A DNA stretch of 40,679 nucleotides from Gammaproteobacteria bacterium (GTDB lineage: Bacteria; Pseudomonadota; Gammaproteobacteria; UBA1113), in NCBI GenBank assembly GCA_021773295.1, contig JAJFKI010000033.1, forward strand, positions 1-40,679, in the 5' to 3' direction. How positions within the stretch are numbered: the first letter of the stretch is position 1; every line of letters starts with the position of its first letter. Made by a program: the position numbers and the translations under genes. Shown in pieces: positions 15,560 through 23,611 of this stretch. The notes below the pieces were generated by a model that was not told the origin of the DNA, did not search any database, and worked only from the letters and a program-made list of their open reading frames with translations.

Positions 15560-16949
15560 GTGAGTGTCTCCTTCAAAGGCAAAAGCAAAAAAATGACTTG
15601 GAGTCAGGTAAGACGGGATGTAAAACGAGTATCTCCAGAACTAACCAAAATAATCGACGATTTAAGTCCTGGTGATGAACACTGGCTTTTAAAGGTAGCT
15701 TATCCTTATGGTAGCCAGGTTATGCAGAAATCATTATTAACGCTGCCCAATTCACAAGGTGATATAGTTCCAATTACTGATCAGACAATAGCGCCAGATA
15801 TTCGAGATGGTTTAAAATATAATTTATATTCTAATCCTCTCAGTCTTATTTTAAAAAACTCTTTTGAAATTTACTTGCCGATGAAAGATCGGGCTTTATC
15901 GTTAGCTGGACTACTTGCTGAGGGTAGTGTGTTTGGTGCATCTCGTATGCTTGAGCCACATCGCATAGAAGAACCAATTTTTCTTTGGGAAATGACGTCG
16001 GGGGCTAGGTCGGTTTTTACTTTGCCTAGGATCACAGATGAGATTAAGCATACTAAGCTGCAAAAAGTCTTTGGTATTAATGCAAGTGTTCCAAGATCAT
16101 TGATGCAACAATTTAATGTTTTTCGTGAGTTGGCTAACAGTGACAATATAGGGAAAGAACCGTGGCAAGGAGAAATATTGTATTTTTCTGAAAGCTGGTT
16201 TAAGCATTTGAATGATAAAGCATGGCAAACGTTTTACGATTATTTTCATCACTCACGTGAGGGCATTACCTCCTCCTGGAGAGTCCAACCAATCTATCAT
16301 AATTTAATTTTTTCACTAATTCTTAGTGAGTATGAATCAAGACCCAATGCTTACATCATGGACATAGCACAATACTTAATAAACATGGGAGTAGGCACTT
16401 TTACTGGCTTAGGTCCTGCACTCAATACTTTATCAGGACCATGGGATATTATTCAAACAGCATATTGCGATGTTTATGATATTAAAAATTATCCCCCGGT
16501 CATCATCCAACCGCAATTTTTTAATATGCGAGAACCAGGTTCTTCGCCAGTTTATTATTCATTACAATTTCCTTGTGCGATTGAATTCAAGCCCAGCACA
16601 AGAAAAAAAGTCAGCATTATTACCGATCTCCACGAAATTCGCTCCTTAATGCGTCGCTATGAGCGAGATTTCCTGGCTGATAAATATAACTTAGGCGGCA
16701 CCTCACTCTATGAGTTATTCCGCAAAGTGCAATATGACTACTTCCACAGCGCCTCTGATTTACACGAAGGTATGCTATCCTCCACAGAAATGGCCAGTGA
16801 TGTTGGTTTAAGAACCACAGTGGATGGTGTGGTGCATGACGAATTCCCAGCATCGTGTCTATTTAGCAGAGGCTGCATCCGTCTTACGCATCTATAAAAA
16901 GAACAAACTATTTGATTTATTACGGGAAAAAGGTTTAATCTGCACTTAA
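15560..16949 (+). pseudogene. Unknown protein gene with an apparent 3' frameshift
   Basis: The uninterrupted frame runs 15560-16897 (445 residues, GTG start after AGAGGG; ATG 15593 possible). I do not recognise it: it is mostly soluble, rich in aromatic residues, without signal peptide. Near CCC at 16846-16848 the frame turns into an unlikely tail (CLFSRGCIRLTHL). Removing one C would instead continue as EFQHRVYLAEAASVLRIYK and on to the stop at 16947-16949, ending REKGLICT. That tail has good coding character. So the gene has a one-base insertion, or the base is a sequencing error. The product would then be about 463 residues. Confidence 0.6.
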
Positions 16950-17002
16950 TATAACAGGTTTATACTTTAAGCATTCGATTGATGAAACCTTTGGGATTAT
17001 GT

Positions 17003-17437
17003 ATGAAAAAAACGAGTTTATACTATCTTTTATTACCCTGCCTCGTGTTAATCGCAGTGGTGAAAGTGGCTTTTGCTGCTGATGAAATCCACGTGCCACC
17101 AGAGCAAATCACGTGTACTACCAATGATGATAGGACCAAGACTACTTGTACGGGCTTTAATGCAAATGAATTGAAAATGATTGCAGCCTATCCTGAACAA
17201 TCGGGAGAAACTGTTTATAAGTTTGAGCAAGGCTTAAGTTACGGAAATGCAAAGCCAGTCAAGTATACTTATATCCCTGCTGAGTCGAGTAACGATAAAT
17301 ATTATATTAATCTGCAAACAACACACAGTGAATACGCTTACGCGTTGGGAGTAGGCTGGAAGAATTGCGATCCCGCCGATCAATCTTGCCCCTGTGAACC
17401 GCCAGCTAGTCAGTGCCCCTACACGCACATTGATTAG
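17003..17437 (+). CDS. Secreted Cys-rich small protein, unknown function
   Basis: 144 residues from ATG 17003 (MKKTSLYYLLLPCLVLIAVV), with a Sec signal peptide likely cut after VAFA. The mature part has about eight Cys, including a C-terminal cluster (KNCDPADQSCPCEPPASQC), so periplasmic or secreted with disulfides. No family recognised. ATG 16979 in the same frame would bury the signal peptide. The next gene, also secreted, follows after 20 bases, so they are probably one operon. Confidence 0.68.
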   Translation: MKKTSLYYLLLPCLVLIAVVKVAFAADEIHVPPEQITCTTNDDRTKTTCTGFNANELKMIAAYPEQSGETVYKFEQGLSYGNAKPVKYTYIPAESSNDKYYINLQTTHSEYAYALGVGWKNCDPADQSCPCEPPASQCPYTHID

Positions 17438-17457
17438 AATAAACCATGAGGAATTAA

Positions 17458-17925
17458 ATGATGAATAAATTACTAAAGCTTGCTATTGGTGTCATTGGGA
17501 TAGTCAGTGTTTCTTTGGCGTATGCCAGTCAGTATTCGATAACAATTAGTAATAGCTCAATGGATTACGATGCCATCGTTGAAATTGCTGGCACTTGTGT
17601 CGATGTTTGTTTACCAGTGACGCTACAAAATGGTGGAGTTGTTCCTAAGCACACGGGGGGTGAAGTTGCAACTTACGAAGCCCATAAAGGTAGCAGTGGC
17701 ATGGTGAAATTAAAGGTTTTTTTAGACTCCACCTCTAATCAATATTCACTCTTCACCTACACGTACTCTGGAACGGTTGTCAAAACCTTAAAAGTCGAAG
17801 ATGAAATGACAGTGAATGGCGCCAGCAGTGGTATGAGGCTTGTACCAATCGCACCCTCTCAGGTTAGACAAGAAGGTCCAGGAAATATTATCCTTGGTAT
17901 TGTTGAACCTGATAGTGATAGTTAG
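17458..17925 (+). CDS. Secreted small protein, unknown function
   Basis: 155 residues with a Sec signal peptide (MMNKLLKLAIGVIGIVSVSL, cut near AYAS). The mature part looks beta-rich (YSITISNSSMDYDAIVEIAG, VKLKVFLDSTS, LFTYTYSGTVV) and has a Cys pair CVDVC. It resembles small secreted beta-sandwich proteins, but I cannot name a family. GAGGA precedes the start. ATG 17461 is an alternative. It is downstream of the Cys-rich secreted protein. Confidence 0.68.
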   Translation: MMNKLLKLAIGVIGIVSVSLAYASQYSITISNSSMDYDAIVEIAGTCVDVCLPVTLQNGGVVPKHTGGEVATYEAHKGSSGMVKLKVFLDSTSNQYSLFTYTYSGTVVKTLKVEDEMTVNGASSGMRLVPIAPSQVRQEGPGNIILGIVEPDSDS

Positions 17926-18127
17926 CGATACTCCTCGTGATTCAAACTACGAGACTCTCTTGTTCCTTCCCCCCAGCGAGCAGAGGGGGAGACACGTTTT
18001 AAGCGAGCATCTCTGGTATTTTTGGCTCGCTCTTCGCGCGTTGTCTTCCCGGCTCAAGGCCGGGACGACGACGCGGCTAGACCCAGTCAGAATCACCAAC
18101 AAAACACGCAAAAAAGGTATCGATGAA
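17926..18127. repeat. Intergenic repeats and hairpins
   Basis: Starts with a unit of the dispersed family (ATACTCCTCGTGATTCAAA at about 17928-17947). It then holds two stem-loops: AGCGAGC (18002-18008) with GCTCGCT (18025-18031), and TCCCGGC (18047-18053) with GCCGGGA (18059-18065). A frame crossing this region is repeat-derived and not a gene. The hairpins lie between convergent genes and could act as terminators. Confidence 0.6.
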
Positions 18128-18754
18128 TCAGGGTATAGCAGTATTCTGAGTTTTTAAATACCGCTTAGTCGTATCCACGACCATCAGAGTATTTTGATCG
18201 ATTTCAAAGTTAATTTTATGGCCGAGGGTTTTATCGGCAAAGGTGGTGCGATCCAGTGTTTCAGGGATTAAATGCACGCTAAAACTATTGGTTTTACTGT
18301 TTACATCAACAATTGTTAAGCTGGCACCATTTAAGGTGATAAAACCTTTAGAGCTAACGTACTCCATCCACGGTTTTGGTATTTTTACAAAAACAATATG
18401 ATTGTTTAGCGGCTTCATTAATTTAATCACTTCTGCTGTTCCATGCACGTGTCCTGACACCAGATGCCCGCCAATTTCATCGCCAACGCGCGCCGAGCGT
18501 TCATAGTTCACGGTATCACCTTCAGCTAATTCACACAGTGTTGTGCGTTCTAACGTTTCATTCATCACGTCAAACTCTACTGTATTGTCTTTATATCTAA
18601 CTACCGTCAAACAAACCCCATCAACGGCAATACTAGCGCCAATCGCAATATTTTCACAAGCACCACCAGGAAACTGTAAACCAAGCCGATACAACCCAGC
18701 CTTTTTCTCAACGTTTTCTACTTTCGCAATACCTTGTATTATTCCAGTGAACAT
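18128..18754 (-). CDS. ribE: Riboflavin synthase alpha chain
   Basis: 208 residues with two lumazine-binding repeats. The N-terminal MFTGIIQGIAKVE and GASIAVDGVCLTV are mirrored in the second half by GFITLNGASLTIVDV. SARVGDEIGGHLVSGHVHG is the conserved linker/active-site segment. It dismutates two 6,7-dimethyl-8-ribityllumazine molecules to riboflavin. GAGGTGGAG precedes ATG 18754, which directly abuts the recN stop, so it is co-transcribed with recN and ppnK. No FMN riboswitch seen. Confidence 0.95.
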   Translation of the reverse strand: MFTGIIQGIAKVENVEKKAGLYRLGLQFPGGACENIAIGASIAVDGVCLTVVRYKDNTVEFDVMNETLERTTLCELAEGDTVNYERSARVGDEIGGHLVSGHVHGTAEVIKLMKPLNNHIVFVKIPKPWMEYVSSKGFITLNGASLTIVDVNSKTNSFSVHLIPETLDRTTFADKTLGHKINFEIDQNTLMVVDTTKRYLKTQNTAIP

Positions 18755-20425
18755 TTAGCTCTCCACCTCAACTAACCCGAGCATTTCTTTCGCATGTGCC
18801 AAGGTAGACTTTGTGATCTTAACGCCACCTAGCATCCGCGCTAATTCTTGCACCCGTTCATCGTCAGTTAACCACTTTAATTGACTAATCGTATCATCTT
18901 CTTCAGGCAGTTTACTAATTTGTATATGATGATGTCCTTGCGCTGCTACTTGTGGTAAATGCGTAATACATAATACCTGTGATGACTCACCAAGGGTTCG
19001 CAATAATTGCCCGACAATTTCTGCGGTGCCGCCCCCGATACCAACATCCACTTCATCAAACACTAGCGTTGGTGTGGTTTGTGATGCTGCCGTAATCACC
19101 TGGATGGCTAAGCTCACTCGTGATAATTCACCACCAGAAGCCACTTTACTCAATAATTGCATGGCTTGACCTGGATTGGCACAGACCATGAAATCAATGA
19201 CATCGTTACCTGTTACCATAGGTTGCGTTGTTTTAGAAAACTCAATGGCAAACTGTCCTTTGGGCATACCCAAGCTTTGTAAGCTTTTCGTCACCAGCTT
19301 GCCAAGTTTCTCTGCTGCTTTTTGACGATGCTGTGATAATTTGCTGGCATGCTTTTCATAGGCTTCTAAATACTGTTGTTGTAGGGCCCTAGCGTGTTGC
19401 AAACGTTCATCAGCATTGAGAATAGCCTCTAACTGTTGCTGTAATTGCGCGTGATGATGACATAATGCGTCGGGTTTTACTTTATGTTTGCGCGCTAAAT
19501 CATGAATGGTTTCCAAGCGTTTTTCAACCCAGTTCAAGCGCTCATCATTCACTTCCACGCTTTGGTGTAAGTGCTTTAACTCTGCAGCGGCTTCATCTAC
19601 TTCAATTAAGGCATTATTTAATAAGTTTTTAGCAGACTGAGCCGCTTCTAAATCTAATTGACTTAATTGATTAATGGCAACGTTTAATTGTTGCGTGACT
19701 GAGTCATCTGGGTTTTCGCTGAGACAATTCACAGCGTCATGGCAGGTTTGCAAGATTGACTCAGCATTAGCTAATTGTTTTTGCTCAGCATGTAACTGCT
19801 CGATTTCCTTATCAACCAGTTGCAATGTTTCAAGCTCGTCCACTTGATACTGTAATAACGTTACTTGAGCATCATCATTCCCGGTTTGCTGCTCTAAGGT
19901 TTCAATGTCTTGTTGAGTGTGTTTCCATTGCTGATAGCATTTGGCGACTATTGATAATAGAGCGGGTTGCTGCAAGTAATTGTCCAATAGGATCCGTTGT
20001 TGTTCTCGTTTCAACATGGCGTGATGTTGGTGTTGACCATGTACATGGACTAATAGCTCGCCTAATTCTTTTAATTGCTGCAGCGTGACTGATGAACCAT
20101 TAATGAAATTGCGCGAACGGCCTTCCTTGGAGGTGACGCGTCTAATGACGCATTCATGAGAGTCTTCGCCAAGCTCATGTTGCTCTAACCAGCGACGTGC
20201 TTGTTCGATGTGCGTCACATCAAAGCTTAAGTTTATTTCACACTTATCACAGCCATGGCGCACCATTTTACTATCGGCTCTGTCACCTAGTGCGACATCT
20301 AACGCATCGATCATGATGGATTTACCTGCACCCGTTTCACCGGTAATCACTGTCATACCAGCAGGCAATTCTAAATCTAAGTTATCAATAATGGCAAAAT
20401 TTTTAATGTTGATATGCTGTAGCAT
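18755..20425 (-). CDS. recN: DNA repair protein RecN
   Basis: 556 residues, standard length. It is an SMC-like ATPase with Walker A GETGAGKS (about residues 29-36), a long coiled-coil middle, the signature VASGGELSRVSLAIQ and Walker B TLVFDEVDVGIGGGTAE. It acts in recombinational repair of double-strand breaks. The ATG shares one base with the ppnK stop (TAATG), so translation is coupled. No LexA box was identified upstream. Confidence 0.97.
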   Translation of the reverse strand: MLQHINIKNFAIIDNLDLELPAGMTVITGETGAGKSIMIDALDVALGDRADSKMVRHGCDKCEINLSFDVTHIEQARRWLEQHELGEDSHECVIRRVTSKEGRSRNFINGSSVTLQQLKELGELLVHVHGQHQHHAMLKREQQRILLDNYLQQPALLSIVAKCYQQWKHTQQDIETLEQQTGNDDAQVTLLQYQVDELETLQLVDKEIEQLHAEQKQLANAESILQTCHDAVNCLSENPDDSVTQQLNVAINQLSQLDLEAAQSAKNLLNNALIEVDEAAAELKHLHQSVEVNDERLNWVEKRLETIHDLARKHKVKPDALCHHHAQLQQQLEAILNADERLQHARALQQQYLEAYEKHASKLSQHRQKAAEKLGKLVTKSLQSLGMPKGQFAIEFSKTTQPMVTGNDVIDFMVCANPGQAMQLLSKVASGGELSRVSLAIQVITAASQTTPTLVFDEVDVGIGGGTAEIVGQLLRTLGESSQVLCITHLPQVAAQGHHHIQISKLPEEDDTISQLKWLTDDERVQELARMLGGVKITKSTLAHAKEMLGLVEVES

Positions 20426-21309
20426 TAGTGATGTTGCTCCCAGCCTAACTTAGTACGCAACGTTTCAAAATAATTATAATCTTTTAAATGTATGAGGGTT
20501 AATGGCTTTTCATATTTTTTAATATGTAGTTTGCTATTGGCAGGAATTGTTACTCGCTTATGGCCATCACAACTCAAGCGTGGTGAACATTCATTATTTT
20601 TTGTAATGAAAATTTCAATATTACTATCACTGGCAATCACAACAGGCCGACTGGAAAGGGTATGGGGAAACATGGGTACTAACGCAATAGCATCTAATTT
20701 AGGATGCAAAATTGGCCCGCCACCAGAGAGGGCGTATGCCGTAGAACCTGTCGGCGTGGTGATAATCAAACCATCGGCGCGTTGCTTACAAACGAACTGA
20801 TCATTCACCGTAATCATAAATTCAATCATATGAGGAATATCGCCGGGCATTAGCACCACATCATTAAGGGCATTATCAAGCTGCATCATTTTGCCATCAG
20901 CTTCCAGTGTTGTTGATAATAAAAAACGAGACTCCGTGATATAGTTGCCCTGTAAGACTTGTTCAACTTTTTCTTCAAGATGATCCGGATGAATATCCGT
21001 TAAAAACCCTAAACGTCCACGATTAATGCCCAGCACGGCTTTACCAAAAGGGGCCGCACACCGTGCCGCATTGAGCAGGCTACCATCACCACCGACCACA
21101 ATGATTAAATCACACTGTTTTCCTAACTCAGTAAGGCTCAAGGCAGGGTAATGCTGAGTCTGCATTTCTTTAGCTGCTTCTAAATCAAGAAACACTTTAT
21201 GTTGACGCTTATCAAGATACTCCGCCAAGGCTTGCAAGGTATTGACAACCCCAGTACCCATCCCCCGATACCGCCCAATTAAACCAATGTTCTTAAATTC
21301 GTCAGCCAT
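20425..21309 (-). CDS. ppnK: NAD kinase
   Basis: 294 residues. The signatures are VVGGDGSLLNAAR (GGDG nucleotide loop), GINRGRLGFLTD, TTPTGSTAYALSGGGPI and RPVVIASDS. It phosphorylates NAD to NADP with ATP. First gene of a minus-strand operon with recN and ribE. The start at 21309 faces the hrcA leader, so the two operons are divergent. Confidence 0.97.
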   Translation of the reverse strand: MADEFKNIGLIGRYRGMGTGVVNTLQALAEYLDKRQHKVFLDLEAAKEMQTQHYPALSLTELGKQCDLIIVVGGDGSLLNAARCAAPFGKAVLGINRGRLGFLTDIHPDHLEEKVEQVLQGNYITESRFLLSTTLEADGKMMQLDNALNDVVLMPGDIPHMIEFMITVNDQFVCKQRADGLIITTPTGSTAYALSGGGPILHPKLDAIALVPMFPHTLSSRPVVIASDSNIEIFITKNNECSPRLSCDGHKRVTIPANSKLHIKKYEKPLTLIHLKDYNYFETLRTKLGWEQHH

Positions 21310-21552
21310 TACAATTCATGCCTCTACGTCAACGCATCCCCCCCACCCAAATAGCGGAGCCAAATATAAAAAATATCATAGCATGTATATTTACCACTAA
21401 TATATAGTTGTGGATAAAATTCTTGCGTTTAATCTTTAAAGTAGTATGATTTTTGTGGCACAGCCTTAACCACTCACCAAACTATTAGCACTCTCTCAGC
21501 TATCACCCACCCACAAGAGAAAAATGTTTTTGACTCGACGCCTTTTTTGTCC

Positions 21553-21640
21553 AGGCAGGTTGAGTGTAAACCTTAAGCGACAGGACGTCGCTTCAGAGCC
21601 TACAGGGAAGTATTCACGGCATGTTTACATTCACCTGCCT
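21553..21640 (+). repeat. Folded repeat element in the hrcA leader
   Basis: Outer arms AGGCAGGTTGAGTGTAAAC (21553-21571) and GTTTACATTCACCTGCCT (21623-21640) pair almost fully. Inside is a 7-bp stem AAGCGAC/GTCGCTT (21574-21592) and a segment GCCTACAGGGAAGTATTCAC. The result would be a multi-stem RNA or cruciform. It looks like a dispersed intergenic repeat and not a heat-shock element proper. Confidence 0.65.
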
Positions 21641-21692
21641 TTGCATTGCAAAAAAAGCATACCCACCTACCAAAACACATGTTTAATACAAG

Positions 21693-21719
21693 TTAGCAAT
21701 CTAGCTGATAGAGTGCTAA
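21693..21719 (+). promoter_or_regulatory. CIRCE operator for HrcA
   Basis: TTAGCAATC-N9-GAGTGCTAA, one mismatch from the CIRCE consensus TTAGCACTC-N9-GAGTGCTAA. It is 37 bases before the hrcA start, so HrcA probably represses its own transcription here. Confidence 0.9.
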
Positions 21720-21755
21720 AATTCAGACCATTCAATAACCTATGTAACTAGCAAT

Positions 21756-22796
21756 ATGAGTGACAAGACTAAAAACAACCGTGCAGAAGCCATTTTAGCC
21801 TCCATCGTGGAGCATTATATTTACCATGGCCAACCCATTGGCTCAAAAACTTTGGCTGAAGTTTCACCCTTAGGCTTAAGCTCGGCCTCTATCCGCACTA
21901 TTATGTCGGACTTAGAGGGTGCTGGTTATTTGTTGCAGCCTTATACCTCAGCTGGCCGCATTCCAACGGCCTTAGCGTATCGATTTTTCGTTGATAGCTT
22001 ATTAACCGTTGAAAATGTTAGCCAAGATGAAGTGTTGGAATTGCAGCAACAATTAAGCTCTTCTGAAACCACTCAAAATTTAATGAAACACACCTCAAGT
22101 GTGTTATCTGGCTTAAGCCATTTAGCGGGCATCGTCAGTGTGCCTAAGTTGCAATCATTAACTTTACGTCAAATCGAATTTTTACCCTTAACAGATAAAC
22201 GTGTATTAGTGATCTTGGTGGTCAATGAAAAAGATGTGCAAAACCGCATAATCCAAACCGACAGGCAATACAGTAGCAGCGAGCTTGAAGTGGCGACTAA
22301 TTTCTTAAATGCTCATTTCGCTGGCAAAGAGCTCGATGAAATCCAGCGAGAATTGCTAGAAGAAATGACTAAGGAAAAATCCAGCCTCGATCAATACATG
22401 CAAACCATTTTAGACGTGACGGCAAAGACCTTGGAAACGACGCGTCGTGAGGAAGAGGACTACATCGTTGCTGGAGAGAGTAATTTAATTACGGGCAGCA
22501 ACCCAGCGAATTTGGATCATTTAAAAGGCTTATTCGATGCCTTCACTCAAAAGCGAGATATTGTGCATTTGCTCGAGCAAAGCGTGCGCGCAGAAGGCGT
22601 GCAAATTTACATTGGTGAAGAATCGGGCTGCGATGCCTTTGGGGAATTTAGCGTAGTAACATCGCCATACCGAGCCAATGGCAAAGTGGTTGGCGTCTTG
22701 GGCGTTATAGGCCCAACTAGGATGCATTATGAAAAAGTCATCCCCTTAGTAGACGTAACGGCAAAATTATTAAGTTCAGCCTTGGAAGAGAAATAA
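21756..22796 (+). CDS. hrcA: Heat-inducible transcription repressor HrcA
   Basis: 346 residues. It has an N-terminal winged helix (EAILASIVEHYIYHGQPIGS; LSSASIRTIMSDLEGAGYL; TSAGRIPT) and a C-terminal dimerisation/GAF-like part with YIGEESGCDAFGEFSVVTSPY and GVLGVIGPTRMHYEKVIPLV. It represses chaperone genes by binding CIRCE and depends on GroE for activity. First gene of the hrcA-grpE-dnaK-dnaJ locus, with a CIRCE just upstream. A sigma-32 promoter directly follows its stop. Confidence 0.97.
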   Translation: MSDKTKNNRAEAILASIVEHYIYHGQPIGSKTLAEVSPLGLSSASIRTIMSDLEGAGYLLQPYTSAGRIPTALAYRFFVDSLLTVENVSQDEVLELQQQLSSSETTQNLMKHTSSVLSGLSHLAGIVSVPKLQSLTLRQIEFLPLTDKRVLVILVVNEKDVQNRIIQTDRQYSSSELEVATNFLNAHFAGKELDEIQRELLEEMTKEKSSLDQYMQTILDVTAKTLETTRREEEDYIVAGESNLITGSNPANLDHLKGLFDAFTQKRDIVHLLEQSVRAEGVQIYIGEESGCDAFGEFSVVTSPYRANGKVVGVLGVIGPTRMHYEKVIPLVDVTAKLLSSALEEK

Positions 22797-22797
22797 G

Positions 22798-22825
22798 CTT
22801 GAAAAGGGGAAATTTATCCCCATTT
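22798..22825 (+). promoter_or_regulatory. Sigma-32 heat-shock promoter for grpE
   Basis: CTTGAA (22798-22803), a 14-base spacer and CCCCATTT (22818-22825) match the RpoH consensus in sequence and spacing. The first base lies 2 bases after the hrcA stop. The spacer GGGG and the CCCC of the -10 can also pair as a hairpin, so the same bases could weakly end the hrcA transcript. Confidence 0.85.
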
Positions 22826-22854
22826 TGGCATGTAATACTAAAACCGAGATATTT

Positions 22855-22875
22855 CCTCCCCACTTGCGGGGTAGG
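22855..22875. repeat. GC-rich hairpin repeat before grpE
   Basis: CCTCCCC-ACTTG-CGGGGTAGG, followed by AGGGTGAGGGG. A related CCTCCCCC/GGGGGAGG hairpin stands after greA at 37090-37109. It looks like a short dispersed hairpin repeat in the grpE leader. Confidence 0.5.
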
Positions 22876-22934
22876 ATTAGGGTGAGGGGTAATGATTTAC
22901 TCCCCACTCCTAGCGTTTAAATCTGGAGCAAACT

Positions 22935-23543
22935 ATGGCAAATACTGACGAAACAAAGGCCGAAGAAGCCAAGAAAAAATGGGAAAACACCATTCCTACT
23001 GAAGAGCGGGAGGGCGAAGAAGAAGAACACTTGCCAAAAGAGCAAGAAGACACGGCGGCACAAGACAGACCTGATTATGATGAATTATGGATGCTCTACG
23101 AAGAAGTCAAAAACAAGGCTGATGAGCATTGGGAGCAATTAGTTCGCGGCGAAGCTGAATTCAAGAATTTCCAAAAACGGGTAGAAAAGCGCATTGCTGA
23201 TACTCATAAATTTGCCAGCGAAAAGGTTCTAAATGAGTTATTGCCAGTGATCGACAGCTTAGAGCAAGGCTTAGAGCAATCCCCTGAAAATATTACTGAA
23301 TCCATCAAAACCATGCGAGAAGGCATTGATTTAACATTAAAAATGTTGTTGGGCGTTCTAGGCAAATTCGGTGTTGTGCAAATTAATCCTGTCGATGAGC
23401 CCTATGATCCGCATTTGCATGAAGCTTTATCCATGCAAGAGGTAGAAGGGGTGACATCGGGGCAAGTGATTGCTGTGATACAAAAGGGTTATACCCTACA
23501 TGGCCGAGTAATCAGGGCTGCGAGGGTAATGGTGGCTAAATAG
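22935..23543 (+). CDS. grpE: GrpE nucleotide exchange factor
   Basis: 202 residues. A charged disordered N-terminus (about 45 residues) is followed by a long dimerising helix (RGEAEFKNFQKRVEKRI) and the C-terminal beta domain ending EGVTSGQVIAVIQKGYTLHG and RVIRAARVMVAK. It releases ADP from DnaK. ATG 22935 follows TGGAG. It lies between the sigma-32 promoter and dnaK. Confidence 0.97.
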   Translation: MANTDETKAEEAKKKWENTIPTEEREGEEEEHLPKEQEDTAAQDRPDYDELWMLYEEVKNKADEHWEQLVRGEAEFKNFQKRVEKRIADTHKFASEKVLNELLPVIDSLEQGLEQSPENITESIKTMREGIDLTLKMLLGVLGKFGVVQINPVDEPYDPHLHEALSMQEVEGVTSGQVIAVIQKGYTLHGRVIRAARVMVAK

Positions 23544-23611
23544 GGTTGAACTTTTAAAAATACGCCCCACATTAGTGACAGTTAAGCAAAATAGAGTGGA
23601 GAAATTAGACA

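Larger units (their letters stand above)
21310..21755. promoter_or_regulatory. hrcA/ppnK divergent control region
   Basis: A possible plus-strand promoter is TTGCGT (21423-21428), 16 bases, TATGAT (21445-21450). A lone CIRCE half-site TTAGCACTC lies at 21485-21493, a folded repeat at 21553-21640 and a full CIRCE at 21693-21719. A 75-codon frame at 21524-21751 crosses the folded repeat and the CIRCE and is not considered a gene. Confidence 0.5.

Noticed and set aside
15484..15675. Small gene between the methyltransferase and the frameshifted gene
   Set aside because: It overlaps the start of the longer gene in another frame and has no good ribosome-binding site.
17840..18157. 105-codon frame after the second secreted protein
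   Set aside because: It begins inside a gene in another frame and runs through repeats and hairpins.
21485..21493. Second CIRCE element
   Set aside because: Only the left half TTAGCACTC is present; no GAGTGCTAA follows at the right distance.
21524..21751. 75-codon gene upstream of hrcA
   Set aside because: It crosses the folded repeat and the CIRCE operator and has no recognisable protein character.
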